In this document: in pieces, positions 1 to 7,938 of the stretch
How the letters are laid out: the number at the start of each line of letters is the position of its first letter
How positions within the stretch are numbered: the stretch's first letter is position 1
The notes under the pieces: model-generated
What the model was told of the DNA's origin: nothing
What the model saw: only the letters and a program-made list of their open reading frames with translations
Database searches by the model: none
From: Candidatus Latescibacterota bacterium
GTDB taxonomy: Bacteria; Latescibacterota; 4484-107; B68-G9
Reading direction: 5' to 3'
Assembly (NCBI GenBank): GCA_012961755.1
Contig: DTYS01000174.1
Span: 1 to 8,763, forward strand
DNA length: 8,763 bases
Made by a program: the position numbers and the translations under genes

Positions 1-1820
1 AAGAAGGGCTCAAATATCCTCCTCTGGACCTCCTTAGGTATCCCGGGGCCGTCGTCCTGCACATGGACGAGGGCCTCGTCCCCTTTCACCTCGGTCCTTA
101 AGGTGAGCCTCCCACCGCCGTAAGCAGCGTACATTGCCTGCTCCGCGTTGGCTATGAGGTTAATGGAGACCTGCTGAAGCTGGATCGGGTCGCCGGACAC
201 GAATATCGGCTTTTTATGGTACCTTCGGACGACCTCTACGTTCGAGGTCCTGAGCTCGTAAGCCCTAAGCTCGATGACCCTCTCCAAAAGCTCCCCGAGG
301 TTCAGGACCCTCCTCTCCAAAGGCCTCTTCCTTGCGAAGCTCAAGAGGTTCTGGACTATGTCGGCTGCCCTCCGGGCGCCCTCCAAGATCTGTCCCAGCT
401 GGGAAAGGAGCGCTTCGTCCTGGGTCCTCCTCACCGCGAGCTCGGCGTAACCCGTCACCACTGTCAGAGGATTGTTGAGTTCGTGGGCAACGCCTGCTAC
501 GAGCTGCCCTATGGAGGCGAGCTTCTCAGACTGTACGAGCCTTTCTCTAAGGCTTTCCCTCTCCTCTTCAAGTCTCTTTCTTTCGGTTATATCTATAGCA
601 CTTTTTAAAACAGCTGGCCTTCCCTCGTAGGATATCCGCGTCGCATATATCTCGGCCCATCTCTCCTCCCCGCTCTTGTGGATGTAACGGAAGATGCAGT
701 GGGAAGCCCTCTCCCCCCTCTCCACCTTCAGTATCCTCTGCCTGACCATGGGTTGGTCCTCGGGGCTTACAAGGTCCAGAAAGTTCCTTCCTAAGACCTC
801 CTCCTTAGAGTAACCCGTGATCTCCTCATAGGTTCTGTTCAAAAACTTTATTATCCCTTCCTGTGTTATACATATCCCGACCGAAACTTCTTCCACCAAG
901 GATCGGTACCTCTCCTCCGACTCTTCAAGTTTCCTGAGGTCCTCAAGCCTCGTGAACCCCACGGAGAGGACGCCTGCGAACCTCTGCAGGACCTCTATGT
1001 CCTCCTCGGAGAAGGCGTCCGGCCTGGTGCTGTTTATAGCGAGGGTCCCGTGGGAGAAAGGAACGTCCAGGACGGAACGGATGTCCTCCTTCCAGGTCCC
1101 CACTATGCGTTCCCTCTCCCCGTATAGATCTTCCGTCTTTATGTCCTTGCGGTAGAGTATCTTACCTTCCTTCCAGGCCTTCTCAACGGGCGTTCCCGGG
1201 GGCAGGGGGCTGCTTGTGAACCCCCTTTCTCCAAAAAGATAGCAGACGAACCCGTCCTTATCTACAACCTGCAAGGAAGCGCGGGAAAATGGGACGTCGA
1301 GCATCCGAAGTCCACGGTATACGGAATCCAAAACCTTGTCCATATCCTGAGGTCCCCTCATCTCCAATACTGCCTCACGGACAACGTCCACCGCCTCCCT
1401 CAGCCGAGCGTTTCTCTCCCTTAAGATCTGATCGGTGACGTCCTCCCAAATGTTTATGGCTCCCACGATCTTACCATCCGCACCTCGGATCGGGAGGATA
1501 TGACGGTGAACGTACCTCGCGGAGCCGTCAGGTCTCCTTCCCTCCGGGATCCCCCATACCTCGAACGGCCTGCCTTCCTTGAGGACCTGATCGAAGGCTG
1601 ACTTCCAGAACCCTTCCCTTCCCTCCTCGAAGAATTCCTTAACGTCGTGCCCGACCCTGTCCTCGTAGTCTACCTCCCTCCCGACGCCCTTTGCGAAGTC
1701 GAGGAAGGCCCGGTTGACGAAGAGGACGATCCCTCCTGCGTCGATTATAGATATAGGAACCGGTATGGCCTCCAAAATTGGTCCGGCAACTCGCAACATC
1801 GATTCCAGCTTACGGGACAT
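1..1820 (-). CDS. Soluble PAS-GAF-PAS sensor histidine kinase, C-terminus cut by window edge
   Basis: The frame is open from an ATG at 1820 to the window edge, giving 606 residues with no stop. Domains in order: PAS at about residues 10-127 (ends IWEDVTDQ), GAF-like at about 140-295, a second PAS at about 305-412 (ERYRSLVEEV ... DITERKR), a dimerisation/HisKA helix with H-box AGVAHELNNPLTVV (phospho-acceptor His446), and the start of the HATPase domain with N-box NLIANAEQAM (Asn558) and G1 box DDGPGIP (Asp590). Only the part after RRIFEPF is missing. I see no membrane segment, so it should sense a cytoplasmic signal; the ligand cannot be read from sequence. It should autophosphorylate on His446 and pass phosphate to a response regulator, none of which is in the window. 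It follows the propeller/transglutaminase gene by two bases and is probably translationally coupled to it. Family call is firm; partner and signal are unknown. Confidence 0.95.
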   Translation of the reverse strand, partial: MSRKLESMLRVAGPILEAIPVPISIIDAGGIVLFVNRAFLDFAKGVGREVDYEDRVGHDVKEFFEEGREGFWKSAFDQVLKEGRPFEVWGIPEGRRPDGSARYVHRHILPIRGADGKIVGAINIWEDVTDQILRERNARLREAVDVVREAVLEMRGPQDMDKVLDSVYRGLRMLDVPFSRASLQVVDKDGFVCYLFGERGFTSSPLPPGTPVEKAWKEGKILYRKDIKTEDLYGERERIVGTWKEDIRSVLDVPFSHGTLAINSTRPDAFSEEDIEVLQRFAGVLSVGFTRLEDLRKLEESEERYRSLVEEVSVGICITQEGIIKFLNRTYEEITGYSKEEVLGRNFLDLVSPEDQPMVRQRILKVERGERASHCIFRYIHKSGEERWAEIYATRISYEGRPAVLKSAIDITERKRLEEERESLRERLVQSEKLASIGQLVAGVAHELNNPLTVVTGYAELAVRRTQDEALLSQLGQILEGARRAADIVQNLLSFARKRPLERRVLNLGELLERVIELRAYELRTSNVEVVRRYHKKPIFVSGDPIQLQQVSINLIANAEQAMYAAYGGGRLTLRTEVKGDEALVHVQDDGPGIPKEVQRRIFEPF

Positions 1821-1822
1821 AT

Positions 1823-1831
1823 TCACCTCCT
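1823..1831 (-). promoter_or_regulatory. Strong Shine-Dalgarno for the kinase, built into the upstream stop
   Basis: On the minus strand the sequence AGGAGGTGA comprises the last two Arg codons (AGG AGG) and the TGA stop of the upstream gene. The AGGAGG core lies 5 bases before the kinase ATG. This fixes the kinase start and implies that ribosomes finishing the upstream gene sit on the kinase start site. Confidence 0.88.
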
Positions 1832-4591
1832 ACGGATGTCCCTTGGTACCCAGGGGGAGTCGGGGTACCTCTCCGAGAGCAACCTTAAAGCCCTCTCGGC
1901 CTCCTCCCCCTCCCCAAGCCTTCGGTAGATCCCAGCTTCCCTGTGCAACGCATCGTCCGCTAAGGGACTGTCGGGAAATTCCTCGACTAACCTCCTTAAG
2001 AACTTCAAAGCCCTCCTCTTATCATCGGAGATTTCGGCAAGTTTGTAAAGGGCATCGTCGACTTCTTCCGAGCCGGGGAATTCATCGAGCAATTTGAGGA
2101 GTTGCCCTTCGGCTTCCTCCTTCCTCCCTTTCCTTACCAGCAGGACCCCTAGCCTATACATGGCCGGGGCCGTGAGCCTGTTCTCGGGAAGGGATATGAG
2201 CTTGCGGAGGAGGCTTATGGCCTCCTCGTCCTTGAAGCTCTGCTCGGCCTCGTCCGCTTCCTTCCACAGTATCTCGGCCTCAGGAAGGTATGTATCCCCG
2301 TCGGCCCTGACCTTCACCACCTCGGCAGTATCCCAATTCGCCAAGGCCATCTGGAGGACCCTCTCGGCCTCAGGTAGATCCCTTAGGGATACGTCCACAT
2401 AGGCCAGGGCGATGTGGGCCCCGTCCACCCCGAACTGGCCGTAGGATGGGTCCACATCCACCCACGTGCCCACATGGACCTGCGCCCACATGTGGGGGAC
2501 GAGCTCCCTTCCCGCGCCCAGAAGCCCTAAGGCGGCCCTCGCCGGCACTCCCATAGCTCGGCAGAGGGCCACAAACAGTACGGAGTGCTCGGTGCAGGCT
2601 CCTCGGCCTTCCCTCAGCACCTCTAAAGCGGTCAAAAACTTAGCAGCGGTCTCCTCCGGCCTGATGTGGGAGTACACCCAATCCAGCGCCATCCGAACCC
2701 CCTCCTCCGGGTCCTTGCTCCCCTCGGAGAGTCCCTTGGCAAGTTTCAGTATCTCGGGATGCTCGGTCTGGAGGAAGACCGTGGGACCGAGGTAGGGTCT
2801 GGGGGAGGTCGTGTCCTCGGGGAGGGACTGCGTGACCTTCACCTCCAAACATCCCTCGGACCTCCGCACCTCCTGGCGGGCGTCCGAGGGAAGCTCGATG
2901 GGATAGGGGAATCTTAAGGTGAGTTCACCGACCTTTCTGAAGGGTGGAAGCTCCAAGTCCAAGGGGACTGCAAGGGAAAGTTCCGGGGGTTTCCACGCGA
3001 GGGCCTCCTCCGGGGGTACGGACCTTACCTCCTCCTTAAACAGGGGGGACCATATCCTCAGGACCCTACCCGATCCCTCCGTCCACACCGTCAGCTCTTC
3101 GCCCACCTCGATGCGGAGGCATCCGACCCCATCTAAGGTGTCCGGACCTGAGAAGGAAATACTTTCCTCGACCGGGACGAGCCTCCTGACGTCCAGGACG
3201 CGGACGGCGGAGTCGGAGAAGGAATCCACGGCCAGATGCCTGATCAAGGCGAACGAGGGGACCAGAGGTCCCACGTCGAACGTGTCCCTGAGGACCACTT
3301 CAGGTCCCCTTCGTTCCGCAATTAGGAGCCCGGAGTCCACCTTCACCTCCACGGTCAGAAGCTGGTCCGCCTCCCTGCACTCCCCCTCAAGCTCCCTGAG
3401 TATGTAGGAGGAATCCGTAAGTGCCCTGAAGCTCGTCCTCCTGAAGCCGTTCTGCCAGTTGACCTCGTCCGTAGATACCACGAGCCCCGTGGAACCTCCC
3501 TCGGCCCAGGTATGCCTGTACCCTACCTTGACACCCTTGTAGCGCACCTCCGCCCACTCCTGCCAGATGGGGTTACGTGACCTCGGGTGAAGTGGGCCGA
3601 AAAGATAGAGGAAACCTCCGGCTGAGACGAGCACACCTCCTGGTACGGGATACGCCCACCTCGCAGGTTCCACAGTGGACCATCTTCTCAAAATTTCACC
3701 CCCTTTGGACGACAATATCGAAGCTCCCTCCGGTCCCCAGACATAAAGCTTCCCTCCTGAAGCCCCGAGCCCATAGTCACCTACAGGACCCACCTTTTCC
3801 TTCCAGACTGGCTTGCCGTCGGCCATGTCCAAACAGTACGCCCAACCTGCGCTCGTCACGAAGAACGCCTCCGCGGCGAAGGAGGCCGCCCCCGTAACCC
3901 TCCCCCCCAAGAACCTACTCCATGCGATCCCACCGTCGTCGAGCCTCAGAGCCTTAGCGTAACCCCCGCAACCTACCAGGACGAAGTCCCCGGCGGGGAT
4001 CGGACCGGCCGTAACCTTGCCCACGTCCGAGATCCAGGCCAACCTTCCCTCCTCGGTACAGTAGGCCCTGAGTCCCCCGTCGGAGCAGGTGATGAGCACA
4101 AAGCCACCGGCGACCGCAGGACCAGATGAGGGGATCGAAGGGATACGGACCCTCCACCTTTCGTTCCCCTTCCGGTCGAAAACGTACAGGAGCCCTGTCC
4201 CTGTGACTACGTAGGCACCGGATGGGCCGCAGGTGGGAGGGAACCTGACGTCCCCCCAGAGGCTCCGGGTCCAAAGGACCTTCCCCGAGCTCCCCTCCAG
4301 CCCGTACAAGTTCCCCCCCACATCCCCTACGTAGACCACCCCTTCCGAGGCCGGGCCGGCCATCATCCTCCCGGCCCCGAACTTCCAGATGGCCACTCCT
4401 TCCCTCAACCTCAGGGCGTAAACCTCCCCACCCGCCGACGCGACGAAGGCAGTGTCATCTGAGGTGACCGGAGGCCACAGCGGGGTCCCCATCCAACGGC
4501 ACCAAAGCAGGGTCCAGATTTCGTCCGCCTGCGAAGGGACTGCCGCGAGCAAAGATATTAGAGCAAAGGCGAGATAAGCTCTTCCGAACAC
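1823..4591 (-). CDS. Secreted PQQ-like beta-propeller / transglutaminase-like / TPR protein
   Basis: 922 residues from a GTG start. An N-terminal signal peptide (about 1-22, one Arg then LAFALISLLAAVPSQA, cleavage likely before DEIW) has no lipobox Cys, so export past the inner membrane is likely. Residues about 25-335 hold roughly eight propeller repeats of the type 'GGxVYAL...G..xW', as in PQQ_2/YncE-like propellers. Residues about 340-560 are a beta-rich linker domain with a KGVKVGYRH motif. A transglutaminase-like domain at about 600-740 keeps a full triad: Cys666 (GRGACTEHS), His700 (PHMWAQVHV) and Asp714 (WVDVDPSYG). Bacterial members of this fold are mostly proteases or peptidases, less often crosslinkers, so the reaction is unknown. 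The tail (about 765-922) has TPR-like repeats ending in E(E/R)(F/Y)PDSP. The start is the first available codon after an in-frame TAA. It sits 31 bases after the GH116 stop. Domains are clear; substrate is unknown. Confidence 0.9.
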   Translation of the reverse strand: MFGRAYLAFALISLLAAVPSQADEIWTLLWCRWMGTPLWPPVTSDDTAFVASAGGEVYALRLREGVAIWKFGAGRMMAGPASEGVVYVGDVGGNLYGLEGSSGKVLWTRSLWGDVRFPPTCGPSGAYVVTGTGLLYVFDRKGNERWRVRIPSIPSSGPAVAGGFVLITCSDGGLRAYCTEEGRLAWISDVGKVTAGPIPAGDFVLVGCGGYAKALRLDDGGIAWSRFLGGRVTGAASFAAEAFFVTSAGWAYCLDMADGKPVWKEKVGPVGDYGLGASGGKLYVWGPEGASILSSKGGEILRRWSTVEPARWAYPVPGGVLVSAGGFLYLFGPLHPRSRNPIWQEWAEVRYKGVKVGYRHTWAEGGSTGLVVSTDEVNWQNGFRRTSFRALTDSSYILRELEGECREADQLLTVEVKVDSGLLIAERRGPEVVLRDTFDVGPLVPSFALIRHLAVDSFSDSAVRVLDVRRLVPVEESISFSGPDTLDGVGCLRIEVGEELTVWTEGSGRVLRIWSPLFKEEVRSVPPEEALAWKPPELSLAVPLDLELPPFRKVGELTLRFPYPIELPSDARQEVRRSEGCLEVKVTQSLPEDTTSPRPYLGPTVFLQTEHPEILKLAKGLSEGSKDPEEGVRMALDWVYSHIRPEETAAKFLTALEVLREGRGACTEHSVLFVALCRAMGVPARAALGLLGAGRELVPHMWAQVHVGTWVDVDPSYGQFGVDGAHIALAYVDVSLRDLPEAERVLQMALANWDTAEVVKVRADGDTYLPEAEILWKEADEAEQSFKDEEAISLLRKLISLPENRLTAPAMYRLGVLLVRKGRKEEAEGQLLKLLDEFPGSEEVDDALYKLAEISDDKRRALKFLRRLVEEFPDSPLADDALHREAGIYRRLGEGEEAERALRLLSERYPDSPWVPRDIRRR

Positions 4592-4608
4592 AGTGCCAAG
4601 GTAACCTG

Positions 4609-4614
4609 CTCCTT
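4609..4614 (-). promoter_or_regulatory. Distant AAGGAG before the propeller/transglutaminase GTG start
   Basis: The 31-base gap between the GH116 stop and the GTG start carries a good AAGGAG on the minus strand, but 17 bases from the GTG, well beyond the usual 5-9. An in-frame TAA in the gap excludes an earlier in-frame start, and the next start-like codon (TTG, codon 14) would destroy the signal peptide. Translation may therefore be weak or rely on coupling. Confidence 0.4.
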
Positions 4615-4622
4615 AAGTCCAA

Positions 4623-7250
4623 TCACATCAGGACGCGCACGCTGAGCCTCCCTCCGGCCTCTACGTGCACCGGCTCCGGGAAGCGCAAGGATAGCTTCCC
4701 TGAAGCTTCGGCCCGGATCGACCTGCGTCCTACCCGCACCGAAACCTCCCTGACCTCATTAAGGGGACCTACATCCAACCGCTCCAGCTCCAACTTCCCG
4801 TAGAGCACGGAAAGCTCGGCCTCTGCCCTGCGGCCCCGCACCCTCCACCTGAACGTCCCCCATCCCGAGCCCGTTGACCAGAAGCATCGGAAGTCCTCGG
4901 GGGACATCTTGGGGGAGAACCCCATCCTGCGCTCTGGGGCTGAGTACTGAAACCCCGAGAGGGCTAAGAGCAGGGACCAACTGGAAAGGGCCCTGGCGTA
5001 GTGGTGGCCGCACTCGACCTCGTCGTACGGGTTCCTCCTCTCGCCGTCGTACCTGTCCCTCGCGGCCTTGACCACGGCTAACCCCTCCTCCAGGAACCCC
5101 TCCCATATGAGGAGCGCCGCCACCTCGTACTCTACCCCGGTCCAGACCTCGTCCGAGTAGGGGAAGGGGAACTGGGGTCTCCCGCCCTTGGGCCAGGAGC
5201 AGAGGAGGAGTCCCCTTTCGTCGCCTAAGGCGTAGATCCTCTGACAGTTCGCGTGGTCGTAGAAGTCGGTCCTCCAGTTATACTTGAAGATAGAACCTAC
5301 TGCCCTCCTTACCCTATCCTCGGGAAGCAAGTGTCCGAGGCCGACTATATGCGCCCACCACTGTCCCAGCATCTGGTCAGAAATGCAGCCACCTCCGAAC
5401 TGGTGTTTGGACGCTCCTTCCTTGTCGTACCTCTGGATGTAGTACTCTCCGTCCCAGAGGGTCCGGTCCAGCTTCTCCCTTCCGCCCTCGTATACCTCCC
5501 TGAACTTCCGAGCTGCCTCGTGGTCGCCCAGGGCCTTCGCCATCTCCTCCCCCGCCCTCAGCGCTCCGAGGTAAAGTAGTCCGGTCATGGGGTTCGGACC
5601 TAAGAAGTCTACATCGTAGGTGTTGTGCTGGACTCCCTCCATGACCCCGTCACGATCCCTGTCCCACTCTTTCCATGCGAACTCTAAGGCTTTTTTAGCC
5701 TTGGACCAAAGCCTCCTGAGGAAGTCCATATCCCCCGAAAGCCTCCACTCCCTATAAAGCTTGAGCACCGTCCCCATCTGGCCGTCGGCCGCGGGCTTCC
5801 CCCTGACCCTCACGACGCCCCTCGGCATCACATGGCGGAAGTTCATGTGGCCGTCCTCGTCGGTGTCGTAGAGGAAGTCCGTGACCCTCATATCCCTCTC
5901 GAGCTGGGGGAAGAGGAACGCCAGCGTCTGCTCGTAGTTCCAAACGTGGGTGCAGGTCCCGTGGCAGCATCCGGAACGGTCGTTACACCCTTCGAAGGCG
6001 TGCACGGTGCCGTCGGAGTACCACTGGAGGGTGTTGGTCCTGAGGATGGACGCCTGGCTTGAGATCGCATCCAAGATGTGGTCGGGGAGGGTGCTCGAAA
6101 ACAGGGCCCTTTGGAAGTTCCTGGTTTCCCCGAGGAGCCGCCCGTAGTTCCGGGCTAAGTACTGGGCAACCTCCCATGCGTCCTTGAAGCGTGATGAGTA
6201 GAAGGGATGTAGGGACGTCCCCCGCGTCTCCTGGTTCCAGTAGTTGACGAAGTTCGGGAAGTGCCAGGCCACGACGAAGGGGACCTCGACCCTCCCCCTG
6301 GGCTCTAAGAGGATACGCACGCCGACCGATCCCACGTCGGTCCTTCCCTCGGGGGAGGGGTCCTCGGAGGCGTCGTCCTCAAGCCTCCCTTCGCTCGAGA
6401 AGCGATCCCAGAACCTCTGAAGTTCGTCGAACCATCCTTCCCTGGACCAGCGCGTCTGGTACGTGAGTTCCCAGCTTCCGAGCACGGCCAAGGTCAGGGA
6501 CCCAAAATGGACGCTTCCGGGGGGATACTTCGTGGTGGTCATGAAGATCCCCGAAATTCCATCGCCGTGTCGGAGGGAGTTAAGGTTACCTCCGTAATAA
6601 GGCGCCACTATCCCCATGCCGTCGTCACCTGGATAGCCCACGAAGTTCATCAGGGACCCAACGAGCGAGACCTCCACCGGCCCCTTCCCACGGTTGGCCA
6701 GCCCGTACGTGAGCACGGCCACCGGAAGGGCGGAGTCCTCGGGGTTCAGGGGGATGAAGGGGCTGAAGGCCTCCAACGAGACCCTCAGGGAAAGGTCGAG
6801 GTCACGGAAGGATATCCTGGCGAACGGGAAGGCCCCTTCGAAGGTGGCGCCGGCCAAGTGAGGAAGCCCTTCGCCGTGCTCCCTCGGATATCCGTGGCTC
6901 CCTGTATAAGGAGGTGCGGGACGGGCCTCCAGGACCTTCGCCCTCGCCCTTCCCCCCTCCGGCCTGGCCCAGAGGAGGAAGAAGGTGTACGCCGGACGGT
7001 TTCCCTTGCCGGGCCTGTTGAAGACCTCCCAATCCCTCAGCTCCCCCTTTCCTCCGAGCGATATCGAACCTGCCCCTATGCCCCCCAAGGGGAAGGCCAC
7101 CCGGTCCAGCGTCCTTCCGGAGAACTTCCTCGGTCCTCCACTTCGTAGGAGCTCGGCCTTAGAATAAGGTACCCGCACGGCACTCCTCCAGCTTTCAGGC
7201 TTACCTTGAGGAATATAATGCTTACATCCTGGAGATGCAACTTTGTTCAT
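4623..7250 (-). CDS. GH116 beta-glycosidase (GBA2-type, non-lysosomal glucosylceramidase family)
   Basis: Retaining glycosidase that should cleave terminal beta-glucosides or beta-xylosides in the cytoplasm; no signal peptide is seen. With ATG at 7250 it has 875 residues. The N-terminal beta-sandwich begins after VPYSKAEL with the family signature RVAFPLGGIGAGSISLGG (around Phe53) and LRDWEVFNRP. The (alpha/alpha)6 catalytic domain (about 400-765) carries HAFEGCNDRSGCC...CTHVWNYEQ, with Glu420 the likely nucleophile, and HNTYDVDFLGPNPM, with Asp546 of the TYD motif the likely acid/base, by analogy with characterised GH116 enzymes. A C-terminal beta-rich stretch (about 770-875) follows YSAPERRMGF. 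An in-frame extension to 7394 exists, but it would overlap the upstream gene by 145 bases and lacks family similarity. The ATG overlapping the upstream TGA is preferred. No good Shine-Dalgarno is present, so translational coupling is likely. Exact substrate (glucose, xylose, GlcNAc; lipid or oligosaccharide) is not decidable here. Confidence 0.93.
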   Translation of the reverse strand: MNKVASPGCKHYIPQGKPESWRSAVRVPYSKAELLRSGGPRKFSGRTLDRVAFPLGGIGAGSISLGGKGELRDWEVFNRPGKGNRPAYTFFLLWARPEGGRARAKVLEARPAPPYTGSHGYPREHGEGLPHLAGATFEGAFPFARISFRDLDLSLRVSLEAFSPFIPLNPEDSALPVAVLTYGLANRGKGPVEVSLVGSLMNFVGYPGDDGMGIVAPYYGGNLNSLRHGDGISGIFMTTTKYPPGSVHFGSLTLAVLGSWELTYQTRWSREGWFDELQRFWDRFSSEGRLEDDASEDPSPEGRTDVGSVGVRILLEPRGRVEVPFVVAWHFPNFVNYWNQETRGTSLHPFYSSRFKDAWEVAQYLARNYGRLLGETRNFQRALFSSTLPDHILDAISSQASILRTNTLQWYSDGTVHAFEGCNDRSGCCHGTCTHVWNYEQTLAFLFPQLERDMRVTDFLYDTDEDGHMNFRHVMPRGVVRVRGKPAADGQMGTVLKLYREWRLSGDMDFLRRLWSKAKKALEFAWKEWDRDRDGVMEGVQHNTYDVDFLGPNPMTGLLYLGALRAGEEMAKALGDHEAARKFREVYEGGREKLDRTLWDGEYYIQRYDKEGASKHQFGGGCISDQMLGQWWAHIVGLGHLLPEDRVRRAVGSIFKYNWRTDFYDHANCQRIYALGDERGLLLCSWPKGGRPQFPFPYSDEVWTGVEYEVAALLIWEGFLEEGLAVVKAARDRYDGERRNPYDEVECGHHYARALSSWSLLLALSGFQYSAPERRMGFSPKMSPEDFRCFWSTGSGWGTFRWRVRGRRAEAELSVLYGKLELERLDVGPLNEVREVSVRVGRRSIRAEASGKLSLRFPEPVHVEAGGRLSVRVLM

Positions 7251-7252
7251 CA
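7248..7252 (-). other. TGATG stop/start overlap coupling the QueG-like and GH116 genes
   Basis: Read on the minus strand, TGA of the QueG-like gene and ATG of the GH116 gene share one A. No strong Shine-Dalgarno precedes the ATG, so termination-reinitiation is the likely way the glycosidase is translated. This supports the choice of 7250 as its start. Confidence 0.75.
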
Positions 7253-7921
7253 AGTCTTGCCAGGACAAGATCTTACGCATATCCCGCAGATGTAATGACC
7301 TATACGATGTTCCCTTGCGAACGTCTTGAGCTTCTCGAAACATCTGTGGAAGTCGTAGTCCTCCGGGGTCTCCCCCAGCGCCCCGACCGGGCAAGCTTCA
7401 ACGCAGGTCCTACAATATCCGCAGTCCCCCTCCACAGGTTCGTCCGTCCTGAGGGGGAGGTCCGTCAGCACGGTGACGTACCTCACTTGAGCTCCGAACC
7501 GTGGGTTCACGAGGAGGTTGTTCCTCCCTATCCATCCGTGTCCTGCGAGCCTTGCCACGTGCTTGTGGGAAAGGTGTGCCCTCTGGCTCTCCCAGTCGAC
7601 TATCTGGGATGCGGGTATGGGCACAGCCCTGGCCCCTCTTTCATGTATCAGGAGGCAGAGCTGGAACGCCACCCTGTCAAGGAGGTAATTGGCCTGACGG
7701 TAGTGCCACTGATAGAGGAGGGTAGGACGGTCATCTATCCCGTCGAGCACTGCCCTGCTCAGGCGCACCCCCATGGATATCGCGAACGGAAGGTCGTTCC
7801 CTTCCCTCTCGGAGAGCACGGAGCGGGCCTCGACGGGGTCGAACTTCGCCACCCCGAAGAGGCTCATCCCGTTCCTCAAAGCGAACTCCTTAAGCTCTTC
7901 GTAGTTAACCTCCGAGCTCAT
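7250..7921 (-). CDS. QueG-like (epoxyqueuosine reductase-related) protein with two 4Fe-4S motifs, short form
   Basis: 223 residues, against roughly 300-390 for true QueG. It has the family core AGHGWIGRNNLLV followed by VLTDLPL, then a ferredoxin-like cluster pair: Cys167-x2-Cys170-x2-Cys173-x3-Cys177-Pro, and Cys194 with Cys212-x2-Cys215-x3-Cys219-Pro. The protein ends four residues after the last Cys, so the C-terminal helical (HEAT-like) region of QueG is absent. Where QueG has a catalytic Asp in a 'D(S/T)xPvlE' context, this protein has PASQIVDWESQRAHLSHKHVA, so the epoxide-reducing, tRNA-modifying role should not be assumed. It resembles a QueG-like subfamily that I recall as common but uncharacterised; that is from memory. 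Probably a cytoplasmic, possibly corrinoid-dependent, redox protein. ATG at 7921 is preceded by AAGGAGG 4 bases away. It is the first gene of the minus-strand run. Confidence 0.85.
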   Translation of the reverse strand: MSSEVNYEELKEFALRNGMSLFGVAKFDPVEARSVLSEREGNDLPFAISMGVRLSRAVLDGIDDRPTLLYQWHYRQANYLLDRVAFQLCLLIHERGARAVPIPASQIVDWESQRAHLSHKHVARLAGHGWIGRNNLLVNPRFGAQVRYVTVLTDLPLRTDEPVEGDCGYCRTCVEACPVGALGETPEDYDFHRCFEKLKTFAREHRIGHYICGICVRSCPGKT

Positions 7922-7925
7922 ATCG

Positions 7926-7932
7926 CCTCCTT
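7926..7932 (-). promoter_or_regulatory. Shine-Dalgarno of the first operon gene
   Basis: AAGGAGG on the minus strand, 4 bases (CGAT) before the ATG at 7921, decides the start of the QueG-like gene. It is one of only two near-perfect Shine-Dalgarno sequences in the run, the other serving the kinase. Confidence 0.8.
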
Positions 7933-7938
7933 AAAGCC

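Noticed and set aside
1..1820. Several plus-strand frames opposite the kinase (for example 216-608 and 1647-1928).
   Set aside because: They are antisense to conserved H-box, N-box and PAS coding sequence and encode nothing recognisable.
2919..3407. Plus-strand Ser/Thr-rich frame of 162 residues opposite the propeller/transglutaminase gene.
   Set aside because: Composition is the mirror of the sense codons and there is no domain or ribosome binding site to support it.
6507..7148. Plus-strand frame of 213 residues opposite the GH116 gene.
   Set aside because: Low-complexity Gly/Pro/Arg-rich translation antisense to conserved GH116 signatures; a shadow frame.
7251..7394. N-terminal extension of the GH116 frame (48 extra residues).
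   Set aside because: It lies wholly inside the QueG-like gene, covering its Fe-S cysteine region in another frame, and does not resemble the GH116 N-terminus. The ATG at 7250 overlapping the stop is the better start.
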